DNA from: Tenacibaculum discolor
GTDB lineage: Bacteria > Bacteroidota > Bacteroidia > Flavobacteriales > Flavobacteriaceae
Length of the DNA: 64,000 nucleotides
Assembly (NCBI RefSeq): GCF_003664185.1
Contig: NZ_RCCS01000004.1
Span: 558,001-622,000, forward strand
Reading direction: 5' to 3'
Position numbers and translations under genes: made by a program. Positions 8,992 through 15,720 of this stretch are shown piece after piece. Numbering within the stretch: position 1 is the stretch's first letter; each line of letters begins with the position of its first letter. The notes beneath the pieces were generated by a model. The model did no database searches and was not told the origin of the DNA. It worked only from the letters and a program-made list of their open reading frames with translations.

Positions 8992-9443
8992 TGTCTTTTA
9001 TTAAAGTATTTAAAGGGCACAAACAACATACCGAAACATTCTCCGTCGTGTTTTCCCAAATGTTTGTGATGAATTTTATGTGCTTTTCGTAATCCTTTTA
9101 AGTATTGGTTATTTGTTTTGTCAAACCACTTAAACCTTCTATGAATTAATACATCGTGTACCAAAAAATAAGCAATACCATAAAATAATATTCCCAGACC
9201 TATGAAAAACAAAACATTTAATTCTGGATGAATTCCAAAATAAAAAAGCAACATACTGGGAATAGCAAAAACCACGAAAAAGGCATCGTTTTTTTCAAAC
9301 ACATGTGGATATCCTGGTTGATGATGATCTTCATGTAAATACCATCCAAAACCATGCATTACATATTTATGAGTACACCAAGTAACTCCTTCCATAACAA
9401 TAAATGTTAGTGCAGTAACTGCTATGTAAATTACTATATTCAT
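8988..9443 (-). CDS. crtZ: Beta-carotene hydroxylase CrtZ
   Basis: A 151-aa di-iron membrane hydroxylase of the fatty acid hydroxylase superfamily. The His clusters are HKYVMHGFGWYLHEDHHQPG, HDVLIHRRF and HKIHHKHLG, a full metal-binding set. It adds 3-hydroxyl groups to beta-carotene, giving zeaxanthin. No ketolase (CrtW) is present in the window, so zeaxanthin is the predicted end product of this cluster. Four-nt ATGA overlaps join it to both neighbours. Confidence 0.94.
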   Translation of the reverse strand: MNIVIYIAVTALTFIVMEGVTWCTHKYVMHGFGWYLHEDHHQPGYPHVFEKNDAFFVVFAIPSMLLFYFGIHPELNVLFFIGLGILFYGIAYFLVHDVLIHRRFKWFDKTNNQYLKGLRKAHKIHHKHLGKHDGECFGMLFVPFKYFNKRQ

Positions 9444-9886
9444 AATGATGTATTGTTAATTATATATGTATGTAAATAATTTGTACTGTCTTTTTTTTGG
9501 AGTGCTTCTTTTAAAAACTGTTTATCTTTTTTTATAGACGATTTATATCCTAAAATACTTGGTGTATTTTCTTGTATTACTAAGCGAACATATCTTAAAT
9601 GAATATTGTTAGGATTCTTTGAAATTAGTGTTTCTAGTTTATTTTTTTCTGTATTAAAAACTTTCAATTTACTCCACGGCATCATTTTATATTTTGCCTG
9701 CTTCATCTGTAAAGAAACTACATAGGCTTGTATACTTACTTCTTTACTGTTTTTATATTTTTTTATGTAAGATAATTCTGCTTCTTTAGTAGCTAATTCA
9801 TGGTATTCTACAACAAAATTAGGTGCATTATTGAAGCCTATAATCGACATAAAAAACAGTACTCCTAAGATACCACTTTTTATCAT
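9440..9886 (-). CDS. Uncharacterised protein within the carotenoid operon
   Basis: A 148-aa protein I do not recognise by family. The N-terminus (MIKSGILGVLFFMSIIGFNN) looks like a signal peptide or membrane anchor. The rest is helical and Lys-rich, with MPWSKLKVFNTEKNKLETLISKNPNNIHLRYVRLVIQENTPSILGY, a pattern hinting at a small TPR-like or helical-repeat fold. It is joined by 4-nt overlaps to crtB upstream and crtZ downstream, so it is co-translated with the pathway enzymes. I infer an accessory role in the pathway, such as an assembly or delivery factor, without direct evidence. Confidence 0.75.
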   Translation of the reverse strand: MIKSGILGVLFFMSIIGFNNAPNFVVEYHELATKEAELSYIKKYKNSKEVSIQAYVVSLQMKQAKYKMMPWSKLKVFNTEKNKLETLISKNPNNIHLRYVRLVIQENTPSILGYKSSIKKDKQFLKEALQKKDSTNYLHTYIINNTSL

Positions 9887-10725
9887 ATTAAATTCAATTT
9901 ATACCTTACATAACTTCTTGCTAGAAGATTAATTTTCATAGGGTTTGAAATTCGAATTCTAGTATCCATAATTTTTGTTGAAGGCGTATCTTGCAGTTTC
10001 TTTAATAACTTTTTATAATACCTATACGCCATGTAAACTCCGAATTTTGCTTCAACTGGTAGCTTTAAAATACCATTTTTATAAGCAAAGTCAAAATCGT
10101 CTTCTATTTCTTTAATAATTGTATTTTTTCCTTCCGCACTTAAATCTCCAAAATTGATGTTTGGAAAATAAGACCTATTCAATTCGTTAAAATCTTCTTT
10201 CAGATCTCTTAGAAAATTTACTTTTTGAAACGCTGATCCTAAACGCATTGCAGGCTCTTTTAGCTCCTCATATTTTTGCTGATTTCCATTTACAAAAACC
10301 TTTAAACACATTAATCCAACAACATCTGCAGAACCATAGATATATTCATTATACTCTTCTGTAGTTGTATATTCTGTTTTGTACAAATCAGCTTTCATAC
10401 TTTTTAAAAACGATTGTACTAAATCATCAGAAATTTTATACTTATTTACAGTATGTATGAAAGAGTTTAGAATAGGATTTAAACTAATTCCTCTATTCTT
10501 AGATTCATAATAATCTCTTTCAAATTTTAACAGTAATTGCTCTTTATCATATTTATGAAAAGAGTCTACTATTTCATCTGCAAAGCGTACAAAACCATAA
10601 ATATTATAAATATCAGTACGTATTTTGGGTGATAACATCTTCGTGGCTAACGAAAATGAGGTGCTATACTTTTGAGTTACTAACTTACTACATGCGTAAG
10701 AAACCTCATCAAATAATTGTTTCAT
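9883..10725 (-). CDS. crtB: Phytoene synthase
   Basis: A 280-aa squalene/phytoene synthase. It condenses two geranylgeranyl diphosphates into phytoene. The two Asp-rich motifs are visible: DEIVD (near residue 50) and DLKEDFNELNRSYFP (near 175), and the start KLVTQKYSTSFSLATKML is typical. The substrate-producing GGPP synthase is not in this window. It begins 17 nt inside crtI, which suggests translational coupling. Confidence 0.95.
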   Translation of the reverse strand: MKQLFDEVSYACSKLVTQKYSTSFSLATKMLSPKIRTDIYNIYGFVRFADEIVDSFHKYDKEQLLLKFERDYYESKNRGISLNPILNSFIHTVNKYKISDDLVQSFLKSMKADLYKTEYTTTEEYNEYIYGSADVVGLMCLKVFVNGNQQKYEELKEPAMRLGSAFQKVNFLRDLKEDFNELNRSYFPNINFGDLSAEGKNTIIKEIEDDFDFAYKNGILKLPVEAKFGVYMAYRYYKKLLKKLQDTPSTKIMDTRIRISNPMKINLLARSYVRYKLNLI

Positions 10726-12190
10726 CTTTGTACGTTTTTAAAATTAAATCTGAAGCTATTTTTCCTGAAATTAAAGACGGAGGAACTCCTGGTCCTGGTA
10801 CTGTTAACTGTCCTGTAAAAAATAAATTCTTTACTTTTTTACTTTTTATCTTGGGTCTTAAAAATGCTGTTTGCGTTAAAATATTTGCTAAACCATAGGC
10901 ATTTCCTTTATATGAATTATACTCCTTTATAAAATCATTTACACAGAAGCTTTCTTTAAACAACACGTGCTCTTTAACGGATTGATTTGTTAATCTTTCT
11001 AACCTCTCTATTATAATGTTAAAATAGCGCTCTCTTAACTCTGGAGTATCTTCTATACCTGGCGCTAATGGAATTAAAAAAGTAGCAGCTTCTTTTCCAT
11101 TAGGCGCAAAAGAACCATCTGTTATTGAGGGAAAGCTCGCATAAAACAATGGTTCTTTTGGCCAACTGGGAACATCATATATTGTTTTTGCATGCACATC
11201 AAAATCTGTATCAAAAAACAGTGTATGGTGACATACATTTTTTAATTTCTTATCAAACCCCACATAAAAGAGTAATGATGAAGGCGCAAATGTTTTTTTA
11301 TCCCAATAACTTTCTGAGTACTGTCTTAAATATTTAGGAAGTAATGTTTCTGTATGATGGTAATCTGCACCGCTTAACACTATATCAGATTCCATTAGTT
11401 TTCCATCTACCGCAACACCAATTGTATCTCCTTTATCATTTACTACAATCTCTTCAACATTTGCATTAGTTTGAAACGCTACCCCTAAACTAGTGGCTAG
11501 CGTGGTCATAGCCTCAATTACCTTATACATACCTCCTTTTGGGTGCCATGTACCCAAGCCAAAATCAGCATAATTCATAAAATTGTAAAAAGCAGGTGTA
11601 TTACTAGGCTTTGCACCTAAAAACAATACTGGGAACTCTAAAATTTGAATCAGCTTCTTACTTTTAATTTTCTTTCTTACTTCATGTCTAATTGTAGAGA
11701 AAAACTGAAATATTTTACTCATAGTAACCGGAGTTACTAATTCTAAAGGAGAAACACCAGGTTTATAGACTAAATCATTTATAGAAACATCATAATTATA
11801 TTTTGCCGATTTTAAAAAAGACTTCAGGTGTTTTGAACTTCCTTTTTCTTCTTTTTCAAAAACCTCATAAATCTCTTCTAGTGTTCCTGGAATTACAATT
11901 GAATCATTTATTCCAAAATATACTTCATAAGCCGGATTTAATCTTTCTAACTCGTAGTAATCTGATGGCTTCTTACCGAAATCTCCAAAAAACTTTTCAA
12001 AAACATCTGGCATCCAATACCATGTAGGACCTATATCAAAAGTAAACCCTTCTCTCAATAATTGTCTTGCTCTCCCACCAATGGTAGCGTTTTTTTCTAA
12101 CACAGTTACTTCATAGCCAGCCTTGGCTAAATAACATGATGCAGACAAAGAAGAGAATCCTGAACCTATTATGTATACTTTTTTTTTCAA
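10709..12190 (-). CDS. crtI: Phytoene desaturase CrtI
   Basis: An approximately 493-aa FAD-dependent desaturase converting phytoene to lycopene. The FAD motif GSGFSSLSASCYLAKAGYEVTVLEK is at the N-terminus and the C-terminal dinucleotide motif FFTGQLTVPGPGVPPSLISG is intact. I place the start at a TTG (12190) giving MKKKVYIIGSG, where relatives begin. An ATG at 12256 in frame would add 22 residues without family match and would run through the hairpin at 12219-12250, so I consider it unlikely. Confidence 0.9.
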   Translation of the reverse strand: MKKKVYIIGSGFSSLSASCYLAKAGYEVTVLEKNATIGGRARQLLREGFTFDIGPTWYWMPDVFEKFFGDFGKKPSDYYELERLNPAYEVYFGINDSIVIPGTLEEIYEVFEKEEKGSSKHLKSFLKSAKYNYDVSINDLVYKPGVSPLELVTPVTMSKIFQFFSTIRHEVRKKIKSKKLIQILEFPVLFLGAKPSNTPAFYNFMNYADFGLGTWHPKGGMYKVIEAMTTLATSLGVAFQTNANVEEIVVNDKGDTIGVAVDGKLMESDIVLSGADYHHTETLLPKYLRQYSESYWDKKTFAPSSLLFYVGFDKKLKNVCHHTLFFDTDFDVHAKTIYDVPSWPKEPLFYASFPSITDGSFAPNGKEAATFLIPLAPGIEDTPELRERYFNIIIERLERLTNQSVKEHVLFKESFCVNDFIKEYNSYKGNAYGLANILTQTAFLRPKIKSKKVKNLFFTGQLTVPGPGVPPSLISGKIASDLILKTYKDETII

Positions 12191-12218
12191 ATTATTTCTT
12201 ATAAATATAATTAAATTA

Positions 12219-12250
12219 ATTACGAGTGAAAAAATGTTCTCACTCGTAAT
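12219..12250 (-). terminator. Perfect hairpin between FAS1 gene and crtI
   Basis: Eleven-bp perfect arms (attacgagtga) with a 10-nt loop, starting about 18 nt after the FAS1 stop codon and about 30 nt before the crtI TTG start. On the minus strand it is followed by AT-rich sequence (TAATTTAATT) rather than a clean T-run. It could be a leaky terminator or an mRNA-processing or stability element that lets the first gene be expressed more than the crt genes. Confidence 0.55.
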
Positions 12251-12268
12251 CAACATATTACTATAAAA

Positions 12269-13225
12269 CTAAGGTAAAAGAACACTATCTACTACATGAA
12301 TTACTCCATTAGTTCCTTGCACATCGGTTAAAGAGATTACAACAGATTGCCCTGAACTTGTATCTAATTTTGCTCCGCTAGATAAATCAACTGTAACTAT
12401 ACTGCCATCAAACATTGTAATTTCTTGATCGTCGCTTAATTCATCTGACTGCACATTTCCTCCCGCAAACACATGATACTTTAATACTGCTTCTAATGTT
12501 GCAATAGGAATATCTGCCAATGAACTCCAAGAATCATTACTATCTAACAATGCTTGAAATGCATCATTTGTAGGAGCAAAGATTGTATATGGTCCATCCT
12601 CTTTTAATAAAGAAACAAAATCTGTAGTATGACGGCTATCTGTTAATGCTGCTACCAAAGAAGTAAAACCACTATTGTTTAACGCTAAGGTCACTACATT
12701 AGCTGGTAACATTACTTTATCTATTGTATGTATAACTCCGTTTGAAGCCATAACATCTGTAGCAATTGGTTTTGAATCTCCATTAAACTCCACTGCTCCA
12801 TCAACTTCTACTTGTAATGACAACATCTCATTATTTGGACCTGTTGATAAGGTATTCACATAAGTATTAGATAAATCTGCCGCTTTTACTTCACCACTTA
12901 TCACATGAAATAACAATACCGACTTTAGTGTTTCTACTGGAATATCATCTAATGAATTCCATGAGTCATTACTATCTAGCAACGCCTGAAATGCTGCATC
13001 AGTTGGAGCAAAAACAGTATAAGGCCCGTCAGCTTGTAATGCTGATACTAAATCAGCTTTTTGCAAAGCTGCAACCAAAACACTTAAATTAGAATCTGCA
13101 ACTGCTACATCAACTATATTCTTTGGTTTTTCTATTACTGGGTCATCATCACTACATGATGTTAATAAACCAAAACTTAAAAACAAACCCAAAAACAACA
13201 CCGAGGTCAAATTCTTTACTTTCAT
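12269..13225 (-). CDS. Surface lipoprotein with two FAS1 (fasciclin) domains
   Basis: A 318-aa lipoprotein. The signal peptide ends at LTSC and the mature start is C-SDDD, which matches the Bacteroidota lipoprotein export signal (Ser plus acidic residues) that sends lipoproteins to the cell surface. Two tandem FAS1 domains follow (about residues 38-172 and 178-318). Each has the TVFAPTDAAFQALL or TIFAPTNDAFQALL motif and ends with NGVIHxxDxVxLP. FAS1 domains serve adhesion, and some algal FAS1 proteins (AstaP type) bind carotenoids. Being first behind the CarH-type promoter and directly before crtI raises the possibility that it holds carotenoid at the surface; adhesion is the alternative. 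Confidence 0.92.
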   Translation of the reverse strand: MKVKNLTSVLFLGLFLSFGLLTSCSDDDPVIEKPKNIVDVAVADSNLSVLVAALQKADLVSALQADGPYTVFAPTDAAFQALLDSNDSWNSLDDIPVETLKSVLLFHVISGEVKAADLSNTYVNTLSTGPNNEMLSLQVEVDGAVEFNGDSKPIATDVMASNGVIHTIDKVMLPANVVTLALNNSGFTSLVAALTDSRHTTDFVSLLKEDGPYTIFAPTNDAFQALLDSNDSWSSLADIPIATLEAVLKYHVFAGGNVQSDELSDDQEITMFDGSIVTVDLSSGAKLDTSSGQSVVISLTDVQGTNGVIHVVDSVLLP

Positions 13226-13266
13226 AATTTCACACTTTAAATTATTGCTTACTCTTAATTTTTTAT

Positions 13267-13292
13267 AGTCTACTTTTCAGCTTCGGTAGACT
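13267..13292 (-). other. Hairpin in the FAS1 mRNA leader
   Basis: Seven-bp inverted repeat agtctac / gtagact with a 12-nt loop, inside the predicted approximately 140-nt leader of the FAS1 mRNA and about 40 nt before its ATG. No T-run follows on the minus strand. It may affect mRNA stability or ribosome access. It does not resemble the cobalamin riboswitch. Confidence 0.4.
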
Positions 13293-13370
13293 TTGTTTAT
13301 TTTATACAGAAAAACATTAAACAAAATTAATTTCATTAAAAAAATATGTCTTGAAAATCAAAACATTAGT

Positions 13371-13402
13371 CAAAATTACACTTTTTGTTTAACAAAAACA
13401 AA
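13371..13402 (-). promoter_or_regulatory. FAS1-crt promoter with MerR-type dyad in the spacer
   Basis: On the minus strand TTTG (13402-13399) and TAATTTTG (13378-13371) are separated by 20 nt and match the Bacteroidota -33/-7 pattern. The spacer contains tttttgtttaacaaaaa (13382-13398), a perfect dyad around one central base. MerR-family proteins usually bind such dyads inside long spacers. Related TAAACAAA/TTTGTTTA sequences occur at 13292-13299, 13318-13325 and 13410-13417. Binding of the adjacent CarH-like protein is inference. Confidence 0.6.
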
Positions 13403-13437
13403 TAAAAAATAAACAAAATTAAATTGATCAAAAAAAA

Positions 13438-14331
13438 TTAGAACTGATTTAAAAATATTTTAAGGGAAGAATACACTGTTATTTTAGCTTTAAAATCTAC
13501 ATTATCAACAGCCATCGCTTTGCTTCCTATAGCAATCAATTCATGGTTAGTGTTTTCAAGTACAGTTTCAATTTCTGAAAAATATTCTTCTACTTTATCA
13601 TCGTAAGGCTGAACAGTCATAGATGTAACAAAACAAACTTTCGATTTACTTTTAAAAAAACAATCTAAATTATCTAAAGGCAGACTTTGCCCTAAATAAA
13701 TCGTATTATACCCTCTTAGTATAAGCTCATAATTTAGGTACATCAATCCTAATTCATGAATCTCATTTTCAGGTAAAAATAACACATAGCTCATTTCTGA
13801 ATTATTATTAGAATACTCTAACTTCTCTATGTTTATTTGAATTTTTTGGACAATTAAATTCGAAATAAAATGCTCATGCGCTGGCAACAACGTGTCTGTT
13901 TGCCACAACAATCCTATATGATTTAAAAAAGGCACAAAAACGTCTTTGAAGATTTCTCTAAACGTTTTTCTTTTAAGCAACCTGTTGTAAGCATTATTAA
14001 ATAACGTTTTATCAAACTGAAACATTGCCAACTTAAAAGAGTTTATTGCTTCATCATTTACAGCCATTTTAAAAGCCAACTCTCTAGCTTTTAAAACGAT
14101 TGTATCATCAGACATTTCAGCTATTTTAGAAATCTTTATATTGTTTTTATTCAACAACACTACATTAAGCAACTTCTGTAAGTTCTCAGAAGAATAATAA
14201 CGAATATTTGTATCTGTCCTATCAGGTGATAACAGATTATATCGTTTCTCCCAAATTCGAATAGTATGGGCCTTAATTCCTGAAATATTTTCCAGGTCTT
14301 TAATTGTGAAAGTAGATTTTATATTGTTCAA
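13438..14331 (-). CDS. MerR-family regulator with B12-binding light-sensor domain (CarH/LitR type)
   Basis: A 297-aa regulator. An N-terminal MerR winged helix (KAHTIRIWEKRYNLLSPDRTDTNIRYYS) is followed by the helical cap and Rossmann B12-binding domain. The CarH hallmark W-x9-E-H is intact (W143, E153-H154, in WQTDTLLPAHEHF), and the cobalamin lower-ligand motif E-x-H-x-x-G is present (EIHELG, H192). In known CarH proteins adenosylcobalamin keeps a repressor tetramer on DNA and light breaks it. The residue after the Trp is Gln, where Thermus CarH has the His that ligates cobalt after light. I use the TTG start at 14331 (MNNIKSTF); a further upstream TTG lies in the promoter. It sits directly upstream of the carotenoid operon. 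Confidence 0.9.
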   Translation of the reverse strand: MNNIKSTFTIKDLENISGIKAHTIRIWEKRYNLLSPDRTDTNIRYYSSENLQKLLNVVLLNKNNIKISKIAEMSDDTIVLKARELAFKMAVNDEAINSFKLAMFQFDKTLFNNAYNRLLKRKTFREIFKDVFVPFLNHIGLLWQTDTLLPAHEHFISNLIVQKIQINIEKLEYSNNNSEMSYVLFLPENEIHELGLMYLNYELILRGYNTIYLGQSLPLDNLDCFFKSKSKVCFVTSMTVQPYDDKVEEYFSEIETVLENTNHELIAIGSKAMAVDNVDFKAKITVYSSLKIFLNQF

Positions 14332-14352
14332 TTTATTCTGAATTCTTTTGAA

Positions 14353-14360
14353 CAAAGATA
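14353..14360 (-). promoter_or_regulatory. -7 element of the CarH-like gene
   Basis: TATCTTTG on the minus strand matches TAnnTTTG. Transcription would start a few bases later, about 15-20 nt before the TTG start at 14331. A TTG at 14355 that would extend the protein lies inside this element and so would not be transcribed. No TTTG is seen at the expected -33 distance. Confidence 0.5.
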
Positions 14361-14412
14361 CAAATTTTCATAAACTACGAACTTATAGTGCTTCTTATGA
14401 ATATTTTATACT

Positions 14413-14420
14413 TATTTTTG
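14413..14420 (+). promoter_or_regulatory. -7 element of the GSCFA gene
   Basis: TATTTTTG fits TAnnTTTG and ends 22 nt before the ATG at 14443. It is divergent from the CarH-like gene promoter 53 bp away. The AT-rich context makes chance matches possible. Confidence 0.4.
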
Positions 14421-14442
14421 ATAGTTATTTTTCTTAAAAATC

Positions 14443-15393
14443 ATGAATTTTCAGACACAAATACCACTTACAAAACAAAAACATAATCAAATTAGTTATC
14501 AATCCAAATTATTATTGCTTGGTTCTTGTTTTTCTGAAAATATTGGTAATAAACTTGATTATTATAAGTTTCAGTCAAAACAAAATCCTTTTGGGATTTT
14601 ATTCCACCCTAAGGCTATTGAAAATTTAATTATAAAAGCCCTAAACAAAGAAAAATATACTGACAAAGATGTTTTTTTTCACAATGAACGCTGGCACTCT
14701 TTTGAAGCACATTCAAGTTTAAGCGCTATAAATAAAAATGAATTATTAAACAGCTTAAATTTATCCATACAACAAACTTTTGAGCAACTACTAAACACCA
14801 CACACCTTATCATTACACTAGGTACCGCTTGGGTATATCGAGAAATCACCTCAGACACTATAGTTGCTAATTGCCACAAAGTTCCTCAGAAAAAATTTTT
14901 AAAAGAACTATTAAGTGTTGACGAAATTTCTGAAAGCTTAAAAGCTATTAACTCTCTTGTAAAATCAGTTAATAAAAACATATCGGTTATTTATACAGTA
15001 TCACCTGTTCGTCATCTTAAAGATGGTTTTACAGAGAATCAACGAAGTAAAGCACATTTACTTTCAGCTATTTATGAAGTAGTAGAACCAAGGAGTGCTA
15101 TTTACTATTTTCCTTCGTATGAAATTATGATGGACGAGCTACGTGATTATCGTTTTTACAATGAAGATATGATTCACCCGAACCAAACAGCTATTAATTA
15201 TATCTGGGAAAAGTTTAAAGAGGTTTGGATTGCGGAAGGTTCATATCAAACCATGCAACAAGTTGACACCATTCAAAGAGGATTAAACCACAAACCCTTT
15301 AATCCAAACTCTGAAGCACATCAATTATTTTTAAAAAAGCTACAACAAAAAAAGGAAACACTTTTACAAGCATTTCCTTTTATAAATTTTTAA
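14443..15393 (+). CDS. GSCFA domain-containing protein
   Basis: A 316-aa protein with the GSCFA signature GSCFSENIGNKLDYYKF at residues 27-43, followed by NPFGILFHP. The family is related to SGNH/GDSL hydrolases: the GSCF Ser would be the nucleophile and DMIHPNQTAINYIWEKF near residue 245 gives the Asp/His block. The substrate is not known; polysaccharide or lipid esters are common for the superfamily. No signal peptide is seen. It stands alone, divergent from the CarH-like gene and convergent with the rhodanese gene. Confidence 0.9.
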   Translation: MNFQTQIPLTKQKHNQISYQSKLLLLGSCFSENIGNKLDYYKFQSKQNPFGILFHPKAIENLIIKALNKEKYTDKDVFFHNERWHSFEAHSSLSAINKNELLNSLNLSIQQTFEQLLNTTHLIITLGTAWVYREITSDTIVANCHKVPQKKFLKELLSVDEISESLKAINSLVKSVNKNISVIYTVSPVRHLKDGFTENQRSKAHLLSAIYEVVEPRSAIYYFPSYEIMMDELRDYRFYNEDMIHPNQTAINYIWEKFKEVWIAEGSYQTMQQVDTIQRGLNHKPFNPNSEAHQLFLKKLQQKKETLLQAFPFINF

Positions 15394-15404
15394 TCTTTAT
15401 ATAT

Positions 15405-15719
15405 TTATTTTACTAAATATTGATCTACATTTTGCCATGGACCACCGTTGATTACATCAACCCCATGGTTTTGTAAAAACTGTGCTGCTTGCCCGCTTCT
15501 ACCTCCACTTCTACATACTGCAATTACTGGTTTATCCCACGATTTAATTTCCTCTACATTTGTAGGAATCGTAGCTAACACAATATGCTTAGCTCCTTCG
15601 CTATGCCCTTCATTCCATTCCGCTAAAGTTCTTACATCTAATACAATCGCTCCTTTAGCTAAATATTCCTGTATTTCGTTACTCATATTCTTCTTTCTAA
15701 ATAAATTAAATAATCCCAT
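15405..15719 (-). CDS. Rhodanese-like domain protein
   Basis: A 104-aa single rhodanese domain. VLDVRTLAEWNEGHSEGAKHI is the CH2A-type motif and CRSGGRSG forms the active-site loop with the persulfide-carrying cysteine. It would transfer sulfane sulfur in the cytosol. An inner start (MSNEIQEY) is possible, since the first 11 residues are basic and not part of the fold. It begins 1 nt after the aromatic amino acid hydroxylase stop, so the two are co-transcribed. Confidence 0.9.
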   Translation of the reverse strand: MGLFNLFRKKNMSNEIQEYLAKGAIVLDVRTLAEWNEGHSEGAKHIVLATIPTNVEEIKSWDKPVIAVCRSGGRSGQAAQFLQNHGVDVINGGPWQNVDQYLVK

Positions 15720-15720
15720 T

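Noticed and set aside
12191..12256. ATG start adding 22 residues to crtI
   Set aside because: It would run through the hairpin after the FAS1 gene and adds sequence with no family match.
3157..13225. Horizontally acquired carotenoid island
   Set aside because: Base composition and codon use look like the flanks, no mobile genes or attachment-like repeats are seen, and such clusters are common in Flavobacteriaceae.
13226..13437. Cobalamin riboswitch upstream of the FAS1-crt operon
   Set aside because: The leader is short and AT-rich and lacks the B12-box-like conserved blocks; B12 sensing is explained by the regulator protein.
14332..14355. Upstream TTG start for the CarH-like gene
   Set aside because: It lies within the TATCTTTG promoter element, and relatives begin at MNNIK-like sequence.
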